Assembly: GCA_947462095.1 (NCBI GenBank)
Contig: CANHNQ010000012.1
Span: 1 to 49,590 of the forward strand
DNA length: 49,590 bases
Direction: 5' to 3'
Origin: Gemmatimonadota bacterium
GTDB lineage: Bacteria > Gemmatimonadota > Gemmatimonadetes > Gemmatimonadales > Gemmatimonadaceae
In this document: one piece after another, positions 26,535-35,715 of the stretch
How the letters are laid out: each line of letters starts with the position of its first letter
How positions within the stretch are numbered: position 1 is the first letter of the stretch
Program-made: the position numbers and the translations under genes
The notes under the pieces: generated by a model
The model's database searches: none
Seen by the model: only the letters and a program-made list of their open reading frames with translations
What the model was told of the DNA's origin: nothing

Positions 26535-27353
26535 CTAGCCGCGCTTGGCGGCGCGCCCGTTGGTGGTCCAGATGACGATCACGCCGCAGCCGGCATTGGC
26601 ACCGGCGAATTCGCCGGGCACATCGCTGGCGCCGGTATAGACCTCGACGGCCTGGATGTCGCGCACCGGCACGAGCGGGCCGAAGCTGTTGTCCACCCGC
26701 TCATCGACCACGTAGTCGGGGGAGCACCCCAGCGGCGCACGGGCCATCTGGACGAGACAGGTCGAGCCGGCGCACGAGTAGCGCACACCGCGCAGCGGGC
26801 GCAGCGCATCCTGTAGCGTCCCGAACTGCCCCTCTTCGAGTTGGGTGCGAGTGAGGTACTGCCCACGCCCGGTGGTACGGCGGCGCTCGAAATCGGCAAA
26901 CCGTCGCCCCGCCGACATCGGCGCCGTCACCGGCACGGTGGGGAGCGCCTGGACTTTGGCGCTATCGGCGGCAGAGAGCACCAGACCGACCGGATCGAGC
27001 TCGAGGTCCCGCTCCATGACCTCCCGCTGCGCGAAGGCGAGGGTGACCGCGCCCCGATTGTAGCCCGCGGCGCTGACGAGGAAGCGGTGAATCCCGGCCT
27101 TGAGGCCGTCGATCCGGTACCGGCCGGCCGAATCCGTCCGCACGCTGGCCCCGGTCGTGGTGGCGGCCACGGTGGCGTCGATCAGCGGCACGCCCGACAC
27201 GGCGTCGAGGATCCGGCCGCGGAGCGTCGCCGTCTGGGCGCCGAGCGGTGTGGCCATGTGGGCGGCCAGCGCGAGGCCGATGGCGGCCCGCCAGAGCGCA
27301 GCCGGCCGCGGCCGTGTGCCGTCGTGGTGATGATCAGATCGGAGAGCCGACAT
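26535..27353 (-). CDS. Carboxypeptidase-regulatory plus TonB-plug-like protein without barrel
   Basis: This 272-residue exported protein has a signal peptide ending near PLGAQT. Residues of about 32-110 are a carboxypeptidase-regulatory-like beta-sandwich (LRGRILDAVSGVPLIDATV, DSAGRYRIDGLKAG). The C-terminal part resembles a TonB-receptor plug (LQDALRPLRGVRYS, YVVDERVDNSFGPL, IQAVEVYTGASDVP) but stops before any barrel. Four cysteines in the plug-like part may form disulfides. It is divergent from the SusC gene. It could be a complete periplasmic accessory protein or a truncated receptor; the clean stop and intact frame favour the former. Confidence 0.78.
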   Translation of the reverse strand: MSALRSDHHHDGTRPRPAALWRAAIGLALAAHMATPLGAQTATLRGRILDAVSGVPLIDATVAATTTGASVRTDSAGRYRIDGLKAGIHRFLVSAAGYNRGAVTLAFAQREVMERDLELDPVGLVLSAADSAKVQALPTVPVTAPMSAGRRFADFERRRTTGRGQYLTRTQLEEGQFGTLQDALRPLRGVRYSCAGSTCLVQMARAPLGCSPDYVVDERVDNSFGPLVPVRDIQAVEVYTGASDVPGEFAGANAGCGVIVIWTTNGRAAKRG

Positions 27354-27419
27354 TCGTGGTCCCGGAGTGGGGGGGCGAACCGAGGAAGTACACCTGATCG
27401 CGGAAAATGATCCAAAATC

Positions 27420-27448
27420 TTTACGCAAGGGCCCGCCTCTCCTAAGTT
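27420..27448 (+). promoter_or_regulatory. Putative promoter of the SusC/SusD operon
   Basis: TTTACG (27420-27425) and TAAGTT (27443-27448) are separated by 17 bp. This places a start near 27455 and gives a leader of about 70 bases. Unlike several other genes in the window, this transcript would have a real leader and a Shine-Dalgarno sequence. Confidence 0.35.
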
Positions 27449-27465
27449 AGCACGGTGGTTCCCGA

Positions 27466-27488
27466 CGTCTTGTCCCCCGGACAAGACG
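27466..27488 (+). promoter_or_regulatory. Perfect 10-bp inverted repeat in the SusC leader
   Basis: The arms 27466-27475 (cgtcttgtcc) and 27479-27488 (ggacaagacg) are separated by ccc. The element lies just after the predicted transcription start and 38 bp before the SusC ATG. It could be an operator or an RNA hairpin. It lacks a T run, so it is not a typical terminator. Confidence 0.6.
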
Positions 27489-27526
27489 CACCCCGCTGGG
27501 ACGAACTCCAAAGGCCAGGAGCTGGA

Positions 27527-30500
27527 ATGCATCACGTCACGCGGCGGATCGTCGCCGCCGCCTCATTGTTCTTCTTACTCAAACCCGACGCCGCGCAGGC
27601 CCAGGCGACGATGGTCATCACGGGTCGCGTGACCTCGAACGGCCAGCCGCTGGGCGGGACGCAGGTTGGCATCGTCGAGCTCGCCGCCGGCGGGGTCACC
27701 GACCAGCAGGGGCGCTACTCGTTTACGGTCGACCCGTCGCGGGCGAGCCGACCGGTCAGCCTGCTGGCGCGCACCATCGGGTACCGTCCGATCCGACGCT
27801 CGATCACGCTGGCGGCCGGACGCAGCGAGCAGAACTTTGAGCTCGAGAAGGACGTGCTGAATCTGGAAACCGTCGTCACGACCGGCGTATCGGACGCGAC
27901 GTCGCAGAAGAAGACCACGTTCGCGGTGGCCGCGGTCGACAATGCGCAGATCAAGGAAGCCCCGGCCTCCTCGCCGCTCGGCGCGATCAGCGGCCGCGTG
28001 GCCGGTGCCAGCGTGACGGCGGTCAACGGCGAGCCCGGCTCGGCGCCGCGCATCCGTCTCCGTGGTCCGACGTCGCTCACGGGCAGCCAGGATCCGCTCA
28101 TCATTGTCGATGGCACGATTTCGCGCCTGTCGCTCGCGGACATCAACTCGGAAGACATCGAGCGCATCGAAGTCATCAAGGGTGCCGCCGCCAGCTCGCT
28201 CTACGGCTCCGACGCCGCCAACGGCGTGGTGCAGATCTTCACGAAGCGCGGCGCGGCGCTGGCCGCCGGCCAGACGAGCGTGACGGTGCGCAACGAGATG
28301 GGCAGCAACAATCTCCGCAGGACCATCCCGAACAACCTCTCGCATCCGTACAAGGTCACGGCCACGGGCGAGTTCGCGCGCGATGCCAACGGCAACCGCA
28401 TTCAGGAAGACGACAAGATCTCGGACAACTCGTACCCGAAGGTCTTCGACCAGCTCGGCGAGGTCTTCCGCCCGGGGCAGTTCATGACGAACTACATCTC
28501 GGTCGGACAGCGCAACGAGAAGTCCAACTTCAACGCCTCGTTCCAGAACACGAAGGATCAGGGCATCGCGAATCTGCTCAGCGGTTACAACCGCCAGAAT
28601 TTCCGCATGAACCTCGATCTCGAGCTGCATCCGAAGCTCGACCTGCAGACGGGCGCGTTCTACGGGCAGTCCAAGGCCGATCAGGCCGACGACAGCTCCG
28701 GCGATGCATTTTTCGGCCTCCGGTTCCTCGAGCCGAACATCGACCTGCTGGAGAACAATCCGAACGGCACGCCCTACAAGGCGGCCATTCGCCAGACGCC
28801 GGCGTCGGGCAACGTGAGCAACCCGCTGTACAATTGGGCGAACATCCAGAACATGAACGACCGCAGCCGCTTTACGGGCACGCTCAAGCTGCGCTACCGC
28901 CCGTTCCAGTGGCTCACGTACGAAGCCAATACGAACTTCGATCGTGGCTCGCGTGAACTCCGCTCGTACACGCCGCTCGGCTACATCGGCTCTACGGGCA
29001 CGGTGAGCAAGGGCAGCATCTCGAGCAACGTCGACCAGACGAAGGCCTACAACCTCGGCAGCACGCTGACGGCCACCAAGTCCACGTCGTGGTTCACGAA
29101 TACCACGAAGCTGGCGTGGGTGTACGAAGACCAGAACAACACCGGTACGAGCGTGTTCGCATCGTCCCTTACGGTGCCGCGCGTGACCGAGTTCTCGGCC
29201 GCCTCCCGCGATCCCGACAGCCCGATCATCCCGGGGTCCTACACGCAGCCGATCCGCAACCAGAACTTCTTCGCGATCACCACGTTCGACATCAAGGACA
29301 AGATCATCGTCGACGGTCTCATTCGTCGCGACGAGTCCTCGCTGTTCGGCGCCGATCAGCGCTCGAAGCTCTTCAAGCGCCTCTCGGGTGCCTATCGCGT
29401 CTCGGAAGATGTCAAGCTCCCGGGCGTCGACGAACTCAAGCTGCGCATGTCCTACGGCGAGGCGGGTCTCCGCCCGGTGTTCGATGCGCAGTATGAGCAG
29501 TTCGCCATTCAGGGCGGCAGCCCGGTCAAGATCACGCTCGGCAACCCGAATCTCCGTCCGGCCTTCTCGCGTGAAATCGAAGCCGGCTTCAACGTGAACT
29601 TCCTCAAGAACTTCACGTTCGAGTACAGCTACTCCAGCAAGATCACCGACGACCAGATCCTGAACGTGCCGGTGTCGGCCGCCACGGGATTCCAGTCGCA
29701 GTGGCTCAACGCCGGCTCGCTTGGCGGCAAGACGCATGAAGTGCTGCTGGGCGCAGTACTGGCCAGCAAGAAGGATTTCCTGTGGCGTGTGAACGTCGCC
29801 GGTGACCGCACGCGTCAGGTGGTGCGCAGCCTCGACGTGCCGCCGTATCTGGTGGGACCGGTGTCCAACACCACGATCTTCCGTCTCGCCTCGGGCCAGC
29901 CGTTCGGCATCGTGTACGGCAGCAAGTGGCTCCGCTCGGCCGATCAGGTCAACGAGATGATCGCGTCGAAGCGCCTGTCGGGCACCGCTGCTGACTACGT
30001 GCAGAACGAAGAAGGCTTCTACGTGGCCAAGTCGGCCTGGCGCACCGGTGCCGAGCGTCCGATCAAGTTCGCCGACGCCACGGGCAACACGCTGTTCCAG
30101 ATCGGCGACGTGAACCCCGACTTCAACCTGAACTTCAACACCCAGATGAACTGGAAGAAGTTCTCGGTCACGGCGGTGGTGAACTGGGTGCAGGGCGGGG
30201 ACATCTACAACTACACGCGCCAGTGGCCGTTCTTCGACCAGCGCGACCCGGCCTTCGATCAGCGCGGCAAGCCGGACGTCGAGAAGAAGCCGACGACCTA
30301 CTACGCCACGTTCTACAACAATTTCGACGCCAACGACTACTTCGTGGAAAACGGCAGCTACGTGCGTCTGCGCGAACTCGCCGTGAACTACCAGCTCCCG
30401 GCGTCGTTGGTGAAGCACGTGGGCATCGGCGACGGCCGGACGGCGCGCCTCGGTATCGTCGGCCGTAACCTGTTCACCTCCACGAAGTACTCCGGTTACG

Positions 30501-30607
30501 ATCCGGACGTCTCGGGCGGCGGTGCCAACCCGTTCGCGTACCGCGTCGACTACTTCACGTATCCGATCTTCAAGACGTTCACGTTCATGCTGGAGCTCGG
30601 ACTGTGA
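27527..30607 (+). CDS. SusC/RagA-family TonB-linked outer membrane transporter
   Basis: This 1026-residue protein has a signal peptide ending near AAQAQA. A carboxypeptidase-regulatory-like domain follows (about 25-110, VITGRVTSNGQPLGGTQVG), then a plug (about 115-240, with PLIIVDGTISRLSLADI and IERIEVIKGAAASSLYGSDA) and a long 22-strand barrel. It imports oligosaccharides, peptides or similar ligands across the outer membrane with a SusD partner. The ATG at 27527 has an AGGAG ribosome-binding site (27517-27521). It overlaps or abuts the SusD gene. No glycoside hydrolase is nearby, whereas several peptidases are, so a peptide ligand is plausible but unproven. Confidence 0.93.
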   Translation: MHHVTRRIVAAASLFFLLKPDAAQAQATMVITGRVTSNGQPLGGTQVGIVELAAGGVTDQQGRYSFTVDPSRASRPVSLLARTIGYRPIRRSITLAAGRSEQNFELEKDVLNLETVVTTGVSDATSQKKTTFAVAAVDNAQIKEAPASSPLGAISGRVAGASVTAVNGEPGSAPRIRLRGPTSLTGSQDPLIIVDGTISRLSLADINSEDIERIEVIKGAAASSLYGSDAANGVVQIFTKRGAALAAGQTSVTVRNEMGSNNLRRTIPNNLSHPYKVTATGEFARDANGNRIQEDDKISDNSYPKVFDQLGEVFRPGQFMTNYISVGQRNEKSNFNASFQNTKDQGIANLLSGYNRQNFRMNLDLELHPKLDLQTGAFYGQSKADQADDSSGDAFFGLRFLEPNIDLLENNPNGTPYKAAIRQTPASGNVSNPLYNWANIQNMNDRSRFTGTLKLRYRPFQWLTYEANTNFDRGSRELRSYTPLGYIGSTGTVSKGSISSNVDQTKAYNLGSTLTATKSTSWFTNTTKLAWVYEDQNNTGTSVFASSLTVPRVTEFSAASRDPDSPIIPGSYTQPIRNQNFFAITTFDIKDKIIVDGLIRRDESSLFGADQRSKLFKRLSGAYRVSEDVKLPGVDELKLRMSYGEAGLRPVFDAQYEQFAIQGGSPVKITLGNPNLRPAFSREIEAGFNVNFLKNFTFEYSYSSKITDDQILNVPVSAATGFQSQWLNAGSLGGKTHEVLLGAVLASKKDFLWRVNVAGDRTRQVVRSLDVPPYLVGPVSNTTIFRLASGQPFGIVYGSKWLRSADQVNEMIASKRLSGTAADYVQNEEGFYVAKSAWRTGAERPIKFADATGNTLFQIGDVNPDFNLNFNTQMNWKKFSVTAVVNWVQGGDIYNYTRQWPFFDQRDPAFDQRGKPDVEKKPTTYYATFYNNFDANDYFVENGSYVRLRELAVNYQLPASLVKHVGIGDGRTARLGIVGRNLFTSTKYSGYDPDVSGGGANPFAYRVDYFTYPIFKTFTFMLELGL

Positions 30608-30633
30608 GCGCCGCCAACCGGAGTATTGAATTC

Positions 30634-32202
30634 ATGCGAAATCGCACCCTCGCGGTCGGCATGGGAGCGCTGTTCCTCGCCGGCTGCAACACGCTCGACG
30701 TCGAGAACCCGAACGCGCCCGATGCTAAGCGCGCGCTCGCCGATCCCGCCGCGATCGAAGCGGTGGCCGGCGGCACCTTGCGCTCGTGGTTCAACACGTA
30801 CGACGGCATGGAAGGCGGCGGACCGCTCGTCACGATGGCCCAGACGTATTCGGCCTCGTGGAACAACTACAACATGAACTTCTACTCGTCGATCGATCCC
30901 GACGGCACGCGCAACACGCGCGCGTATCAGAACGATCTGGCGTCGGCCGGTCGTTCGACGATGATCGGCTACTGGCAGGGCTACTACACCACCCTGTCGT
31001 CGGCGGTGGACGTGCTCACGGCCATCCGCAAGAACAAGCTCGTGATCACGAACGCGGCCAATACCAAGCGGGCCGAGACGATCGCGCAGCTGATGCGTGG
31101 CGCGTCGCTGATGGGCATCGCGCTCAACTACGACAAGGGGTACGTGATCGATGAGAACACGGATCTGAACACGCTGGAGTACAAGACGCGCAAGCAGGTG
31201 CGTGATGCGGCGGTCGCCTCGTTCGCCGAGGCGGCGTCGCTGGCGACGGCGAACGTGTTTACCACGCCCAGTGGCTGGACCAACGGCACGTCGTACACCA
31301 ACGTCCAGATCGCGCAGCTGGCGAAGACGATGGCGGCCATGACGCTCGCCTACTATCCGCGGACGCCGGAAGAGAATACGGCGGTCGATTGGGCGGCCGT
31401 GTCGGCGCTCGCCGCGGGCGGCATTTCGTCGGGGGCGAAGTTCGATTTCAACTTCACCGGCGACGGCTGCAGCTCGTGGTGTCACGAAATCCTGTACTGG
31501 TTCAACGCGTTCGATGGCGGCCGTGTGCACACGCGCGTGGCGAACCTGCTCGATCCGGTGACGCAGAAGACGCCGTATCCGAACGGCGGCAACGCCCGTC
31601 CCAACTCCGCCGACCGGCGGTTGGGAGACGGCTCCTTCGGTCCGGACGACGAAGACTTCGCCGGCTACTTTGGCGTCGTGCCGAAGACGGCGCGTGGCGG
31701 CTCGGACTTCGTGTACTCCACCGAAGAAATCTTCCGCCCCGATCGCGGCATGTACCATCAGTCGAACATCGGCCACGTCCGCTACGACCGCTCGGGCGAG
31801 CAGTCGCCGAATGCGATCTACGGCGGCTACGGCGTGGCGCCGGTCATCAGTCGCAACCAGAACGATCTGCTCTGGGCGGAAGCGGAACTGCGTCGCTCGG
31901 GTGGCAACCTCGCCACGGCGGCGAACCTGATCAACAACACACGCGTCGATCGCGGTGGGCTCTCGGCGGCCACCGCCGGCGAAGGCCAGGCCGCCCTGCT
32001 GCAGAAGCTGATCTACGAGCAGGAAATCGAACTGCTCGGACTCGGTCCGGTGTCGTACTACCAGCGCCGTCGCGTGACCGGTGGTCTGCTCGCGGGTACA
32101 CCGCGCGAGATGCCGGTGCCGGCGAAGGAACTCGCCGTGAAGAACCAGGAGTTCTACACGTTCGGCGGCACGGGGACCGCCAACAGCCCGACCCCGCCGT
32201 GA
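30634..32202 (+). CDS. SusD/RagB-family outer membrane lipoprotein
   Basis: The ATG at 30634 gives a 522-residue lipoprotein with lipobox FLAGCN. A GTG at 30604 that overlaps the SusC stop (GTGA) is an alternative, but it adds ten residues before the signal. The start TLDVENPNAP and the late block NNTRVDRGGLSAATAGEG, followed by LIYEQEIELLGLGPVSYYQRRR, are typical of SusD-like ligand-capturing lids with TPR helices. It pairs with SusC at the cell surface. A hairpin terminator follows at 32248, closing the two-gene unit. Confidence 0.92.
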   Translation: MRNRTLAVGMGALFLAGCNTLDVENPNAPDAKRALADPAAIEAVAGGTLRSWFNTYDGMEGGGPLVTMAQTYSASWNNYNMNFYSSIDPDGTRNTRAYQNDLASAGRSTMIGYWQGYYTTLSSAVDVLTAIRKNKLVITNAANTKRAETIAQLMRGASLMGIALNYDKGYVIDENTDLNTLEYKTRKQVRDAAVASFAEAASLATANVFTTPSGWTNGTSYTNVQIAQLAKTMAAMTLAYYPRTPEENTAVDWAAVSALAAGGISSGAKFDFNFTGDGCSSWCHEILYWFNAFDGGRVHTRVANLLDPVTQKTPYPNGGNARPNSADRRLGDGSFGPDDEDFAGYFGVVPKTARGGSDFVYSTEEIFRPDRGMYHQSNIGHVRYDRSGEQSPNAIYGGYGVAPVISRNQNDLLWAEAELRRSGGNLATAANLINNTRVDRGGLSAATAGEGQAALLQKLIYEQEIELLGLGPVSYYQRRRVTGGLLAGTPREMPVPAKELAVKNQEFYTFGGTGTANSPTPP

Positions 32203-32247
32203 TCCATCGGGTTCGCCCAATGGTCGTGGCCTGACATTGCAGGGACG

Positions 32248-32279
32248 GAGAGGCCGAGCGCAGACGCGTTCGGCCTCTC
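32248..32279 (+). terminator. Hairpin terminator after SusD gene
   Basis: A perfect 10-bp stem (32248-32257 with 32270-32279) encloses a 12-base loop, 46 bp after the SusD stop. Only a weak T-rich tail (TGGTTATT) follows. It separates the SusC/SusD unit from the next lipoprotein gene. Confidence 0.65.
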
Positions 32280-32308
32280 TGGTTATTCCGGTGCCTTCTC
32301 AGTTTCTT

Positions 32309-33328
32309 ATGCGCATGCCACTCCGTTCTCGTTCTCGCGCCGTCCGTGTGCATGCGGCCCTCGCGTGTTGTACGGTACTCGCCGCCTGTCGGGAAGGTGT
32401 TCCCGCGGTGGCTCGAACGGCGTCTGATGCATCGTCGCCGGTGATGCCGTCCGCGCTTGCCCTCACGGTGGTCGCCACGCCGGGTCGGTGGGAAGGCCGT
32501 GCCGATGGCGACAGCGCCATACGCCTGTTGGTCACGCCGCGTGGCGATGACCGCATGACCGCGCGCCTCTGCGGACATCTGGTCACACGCAGCGTCGCGG
32601 CGGCGGCGATTCCCTTCGGGTTGCCCACCGATACCACGATGCCTCCGTTGGCGGTCCGTTTAGTCGATGGCGACAGCGTGAGCGGGATTCGCTACCTCGT
32701 GCCCGGTGCGCAGGGGTACTACCGATTCGAGGGGGTATCGCATGACGGGTCACGTCGTGTCAGCCTGCGCTGGCCGATCCGCTCCGACCCCGACCGTCCC
32801 ATCCCGGCGGGTGCCGCGGATTCGCTGATCGAAGCGGCCGTGACACCGAATCCGTTCATGCTTGATCGCGCCATGCGCTCCATGCGGCTCGGGACGAGCG
32901 CGATCCAGCGGGACCTGGGTGCCTTACCTCCCGCTGATTCGGCGCGTGCGGTGGCGATGCCGCTCGTTCGGGATTTTCCGGACCAACCGATTCTGCTCAG
33001 TGATGCCTGTCCGCAGGCGACCATCCTGTTGCCCGTGCTGGCTCGCGTCGATCAGAAATTGCGCGTGCCGGTGCGTCCCGGCGATCGGATCAGCGCGCGA
33101 GCGTTGCAGGGCGAGGGCACCGTACAGCTGTCCTTCGACGAAGCGCCGCCCGCCTTGACACCCCCCGCGCCGCGCGAAGCAGTTCCCGAGGCGTCGTTCA
33201 CGGCGTCCGGCAGCGGACGCGTCACCGTGCGGGTGCGTGTCCAGGTCGTGCCGCGCGTGCAGCAAGCGGAGCAGAGCCTCGTGATCTCGGTCGGCCGCAC
33301 GTCAGCGAGGCGCCACGGCGGGACGTAG
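32309..33328 (+). CDS. Unrecognised lipoprotein
   Basis: This 339-residue protein has a basic N-region and a lipobox (VLAACR, Cys27), so it is probably membrane-anchored in the periplasm or outer membrane. The mature part is rich in beta-type sequence with short charged turns. Two cysteines (one in ARLCGHL, one in SDACPQA) might pair. The C-terminus is basic. I recognise no family. It lies between the SusD terminator and an S9 peptidase gene, same strand, with a small hairpin just after its stop. The ATG at 32309 is chosen as the only start giving a lipoprotein signal. Confidence 0.7.
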   Translation: MRMPLRSRSRAVRVHAALACCTVLAACREGVPAVARTASDASSPVMPSALALTVVATPGRWEGRADGDSAIRLLVTPRGDDRMTARLCGHLVTRSVAAAAIPFGLPTDTTMPPLAVRLVDGDSVSGIRYLVPGAQGYYRFEGVSHDGSRRVSLRWPIRSDPDRPIPAGAADSLIEAAVTPNPFMLDRAMRSMRLGTSAIQRDLGALPPADSARAVAMPLVRDFPDQPILLSDACPQATILLPVLARVDQKLRVPVRPGDRISARALQGEGTVQLSFDEAPPALTPPAPREAVPEASFTASGSGRVTVRVRVQVVPRVQQAEQSLVISVGRTSARRHGGT

Positions 33329-33332
33329 TTTC

Positions 33333-33349
33333 GGGTAGACCTTCTACCC
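33333..33349 (+). promoter_or_regulatory. 7-bp perfect hairpin just before the S9 peptidase start
   Basis: GGGTAGA (33333-33339) and TCTACCC (33343-33349) with loop CCT end eight bases before the ATG at 33358, where a ribosome-binding site would normally lie. No Shine-Dalgarno sequence is visible. It may be a short terminator for the upstream lipoprotein gene, an operator or a translational control element. Confidence 0.5.
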
Positions 33350-33357
33350 ACCTGTCC

Positions 33358-35691
33358 ATGACATTCGCGCGTTCGCACACTCGCACACTTCGCGGTGCGC
33401 TCATCCTCGGTGCACTGGCGAGTCCGGCGCTCGCGTGGCCGGTGCTGGCCGGCGCGCAGGGCGCCGGCAAGGCGACCATCGAGCAGTTCATGTCGCCAGC
33501 CTCGCCGCTCACACTGGCGTCGTCCGCGAAAGCGGACCGCATTGCGTGGATGGTCTACGATCGCGGCCTGCGCAACGTGTACACCGCGGCGGCGCCCGAT
33601 TTTCGTGCCGTGCGTGTGACCAGCTTTCTCAAGGACGACGGCACCGACCTCTCGGATGTCGAACTGTCCGACGACGGCAGCATTATCGTGTTCGTGCGCG
33701 GTTCCGCGCCCAATCGATACGGATGGGTCGCCAATCCATCGCACGATCCGAATGGGGCCGAACGCGCCATCTGGGCGGTGCGATCCACCGGTGGACCGGC
33801 GTGGCGCGTAGCGCAGGGCGCCGCACCGGAACTGTCTCCAGATGGCCGTACAGTGCTGTTTACGCGCGATGGGCAGATCTACCGCGCGCGCGTGATGCGC
33901 GGCGCGCCGGTGACCGCGATAGATACCGGCGGCGTGCCGTTCATTCAGGCGTGGGGACGCAACGGCGCACCCAAGTGGTCGCCTGATGGTAAGCGCGTCG
34001 CGTTCGTGAGCGACCGCGAGAATCACGCGTTCATCGCCGTGTACGACGTGGCCACGCGCACGGTGACGTACATCGCGCCGAGTGTGGACTGCGACGGAGG
34101 CCCCACGTGGTCGCCCGACAGCAAGCGCCTGGCGTTCTATCGCCGGCCGGGCACGCCGTTCGGCAACCAACAGCAACGGGGCACCGGCGGTATCGGCAAT
34201 CCGGCTGGCCCGGCGGCCAATCCGAATGCCGCCCCCGTGGTGGGCAATCCGTCGGGCGGTTGCGCTGCTGGACCCGGTGGTGGTGGTGGCGGCGCGGCTC
34301 GCGCCGGGACCGAGGGGCGTCAGGATTCGGCCCGCGCAGGACTGCGAGGTTCACCCGGCTTCTACTCGGCCACCTTCGCGGCGGGACATACGCTGGAGCT
34401 GATGATCGCCGACGTGACGACGGGGGAGGCGAAGCGGGTGTGGCGCAATGCCCCGCGCGACAGCGTGTTCACCTCGCTCACCAACATGGCGTGGGCGGGC
34501 AGCAGCGTGATCTTCCCGGTGAACGTGCCGAAGGACGAATGGGATCGCTGGTACAGCATTCCGGTAACCGGCGGCACGCCCACGTTGCTCACCACGACCG
34601 ACGGCATGATCGAAGATGCGACGTCGGTGGCGTTGTCGAAGGACGGCGGCAGGACGCTGTACTACAGCACGAACGCCACGGATATCGAGCGTCGGCATAT
34701 CTGGGCGGTGCCCACGTCGGGCGGTACGCCGCGTCGCGTGTCGAGCGGCGAAGGTATCGAGACGTATCCGCAGCCGCTGGCCAGTGGCAAGTCGCTGGCG
34801 GTGATCTATTTCGATGCGAAGACGCCGGCATCGATCGCGATCGTCCCGTCGGCCGGTGGTGCGCCGAAGCGCGTGTTCCCCACGCTCGCCGCGAGCTTCC
34901 CGACGGCGTCGCATGTGGTGCCGGAAATCGTGAAGACGAAAGCGGCCGACGGCCTCGAGATCAGCAACACGCTGTTCATGCCGAAAGATATGAAGCCCGG
35001 CGAGAAGCGCCCCGCGCTGATCTTCGTGCATGGCGGTCCACGCCGGCAGATGATGCCCGGCTATCACTACATGCAGTTCTACCACTGGGCGTACGCCGTG
35101 AACCAGTGGCTGGCCGATCAAGGCTATGTGGTGCTGTCCATCAACTACCGCAGCGGCGTGGGCTACGGCAAGAGCTTCGCCAACGCGCCGAATACGCAGG
35201 GGCGCGGCAACTCCGAGTATCAGGACGTCGTGGCCGGCGCGAAGTATCTGCAGGGGCGGGCCGACGTCGATCCCACGCGCGTGGGTATCTGGGGGCTGTC
35301 GTACGGCGGCCTGCTCACGTCGCAGGCGCTGGCGCGAAACTCCGACATCTTCGTGGCCGGTGCCGATCTTGCCGGCGTGCATCTGTACGGCAACGTGATC
35401 GACACGGCCAATCTCGCGTTCAGATCGAGCGCCGTCGGGGCCATCGACAGCTGGAAGTCACCGGTGTTTCTGGTGCATGGTGACGATGACCGCAACGTGG
35501 ACTTCGCGCAGACCGTCGGACTCGTGCAGTTGCTGCGGGCCCGCGATGTGTATCACGAGCTCATCGTGGTGCCCGATGACCTGCACGAGTCGATGCTGCA
35601 CCGGAACTGGATCGACACCTTCGACCGCATGGGCGTATTCCTCAAGCGGTTCGTGTGGAACAAGGAGAAGGCGCCGAGCATGAAGCAGTAG
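33358..35691 (+). CDS. Secreted S9-family prolyl oligopeptidase-like peptidase
   Basis: This 777-residue exported enzyme has a signal peptide ending near AGAQGA. The N-terminal half is a beta-propeller made of WD40-like/TolB-like blades (ELSDDGSIIVFVRG, GAPKWSPDGKRVAFVSDREN, TWSPDSKRLAFYRRPG). A Gly/Ala/Asn-rich insertion at about 265-325 interrupts it. The C-terminal alpha/beta-hydrolase has the nucleophile elbow GLSYGG (Ser648), HGDDDRN (Asp710) and DLHESM (His743), a complete triad. It should cleave short peptides in the periplasm. Neighbouring M28, S41 and gamma-glutamyl enzymes suggest a peptide-scavenging set. Confidence 0.92.
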   Translation: MTFARSHTRTLRGALILGALASPALAWPVLAGAQGAGKATIEQFMSPASPLTLASSAKADRIAWMVYDRGLRNVYTAAAPDFRAVRVTSFLKDDGTDLSDVELSDDGSIIVFVRGSAPNRYGWVANPSHDPNGAERAIWAVRSTGGPAWRVAQGAAPELSPDGRTVLFTRDGQIYRARVMRGAPVTAIDTGGVPFIQAWGRNGAPKWSPDGKRVAFVSDRENHAFIAVYDVATRTVTYIAPSVDCDGGPTWSPDSKRLAFYRRPGTPFGNQQQRGTGGIGNPAGPAANPNAAPVVGNPSGGCAAGPGGGGGGAARAGTEGRQDSARAGLRGSPGFYSATFAAGHTLELMIADVTTGEAKRVWRNAPRDSVFTSLTNMAWAGSSVIFPVNVPKDEWDRWYSIPVTGGTPTLLTTTDGMIEDATSVALSKDGGRTLYYSTNATDIERRHIWAVPTSGGTPRRVSSGEGIETYPQPLASGKSLAVIYFDAKTPASIAIVPSAGGAPKRVFPTLAASFPTASHVVPEIVKTKAADGLEISNTLFMPKDMKPGEKRPALIFVHGGPRRQMMPGYHYMQFYHWAYAVNQWLADQGYVVLSINYRSGVGYGKSFANAPNTQGRGNSEYQDVVAGAKYLQGRADVDPTRVGIWGLSYGGLLTSQALARNSDIFVAGADLAGVHLYGNVIDTANLAFRSSAVGAIDSWKSPVFLVHGDDDRNVDFAQTVGLVQLLRARDVYHELIVVPDDLHESMLHRNWIDTFDRMGVFLKRFVWNKEKAPSMKQ

Positions 35692-35698
35692 GCGAGCC

Positions 35699-35715
35699 GT
35701 AGGCGGCGCGCCTAC
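35699..35715. terminator. Short hairpin between convergent stops
   Basis: A perfect 7-bp inverted repeat (35699-35705 with 35709-35715, loop gcg) spans the gap between the S9 peptidase stop and the stop of the convergent fusion gene. No T run follows, so it is only a weak bidirectional terminator candidate. Confidence 0.35.

Noticed and set aside
27575-30418. A 947-codon open frame antisense to the SusC gene
   Set aside because: It is a by-product of GC-rich codon use. The product is rich in Arg, His and Val with no domain, and the sense strand encodes a clear SusC protein.
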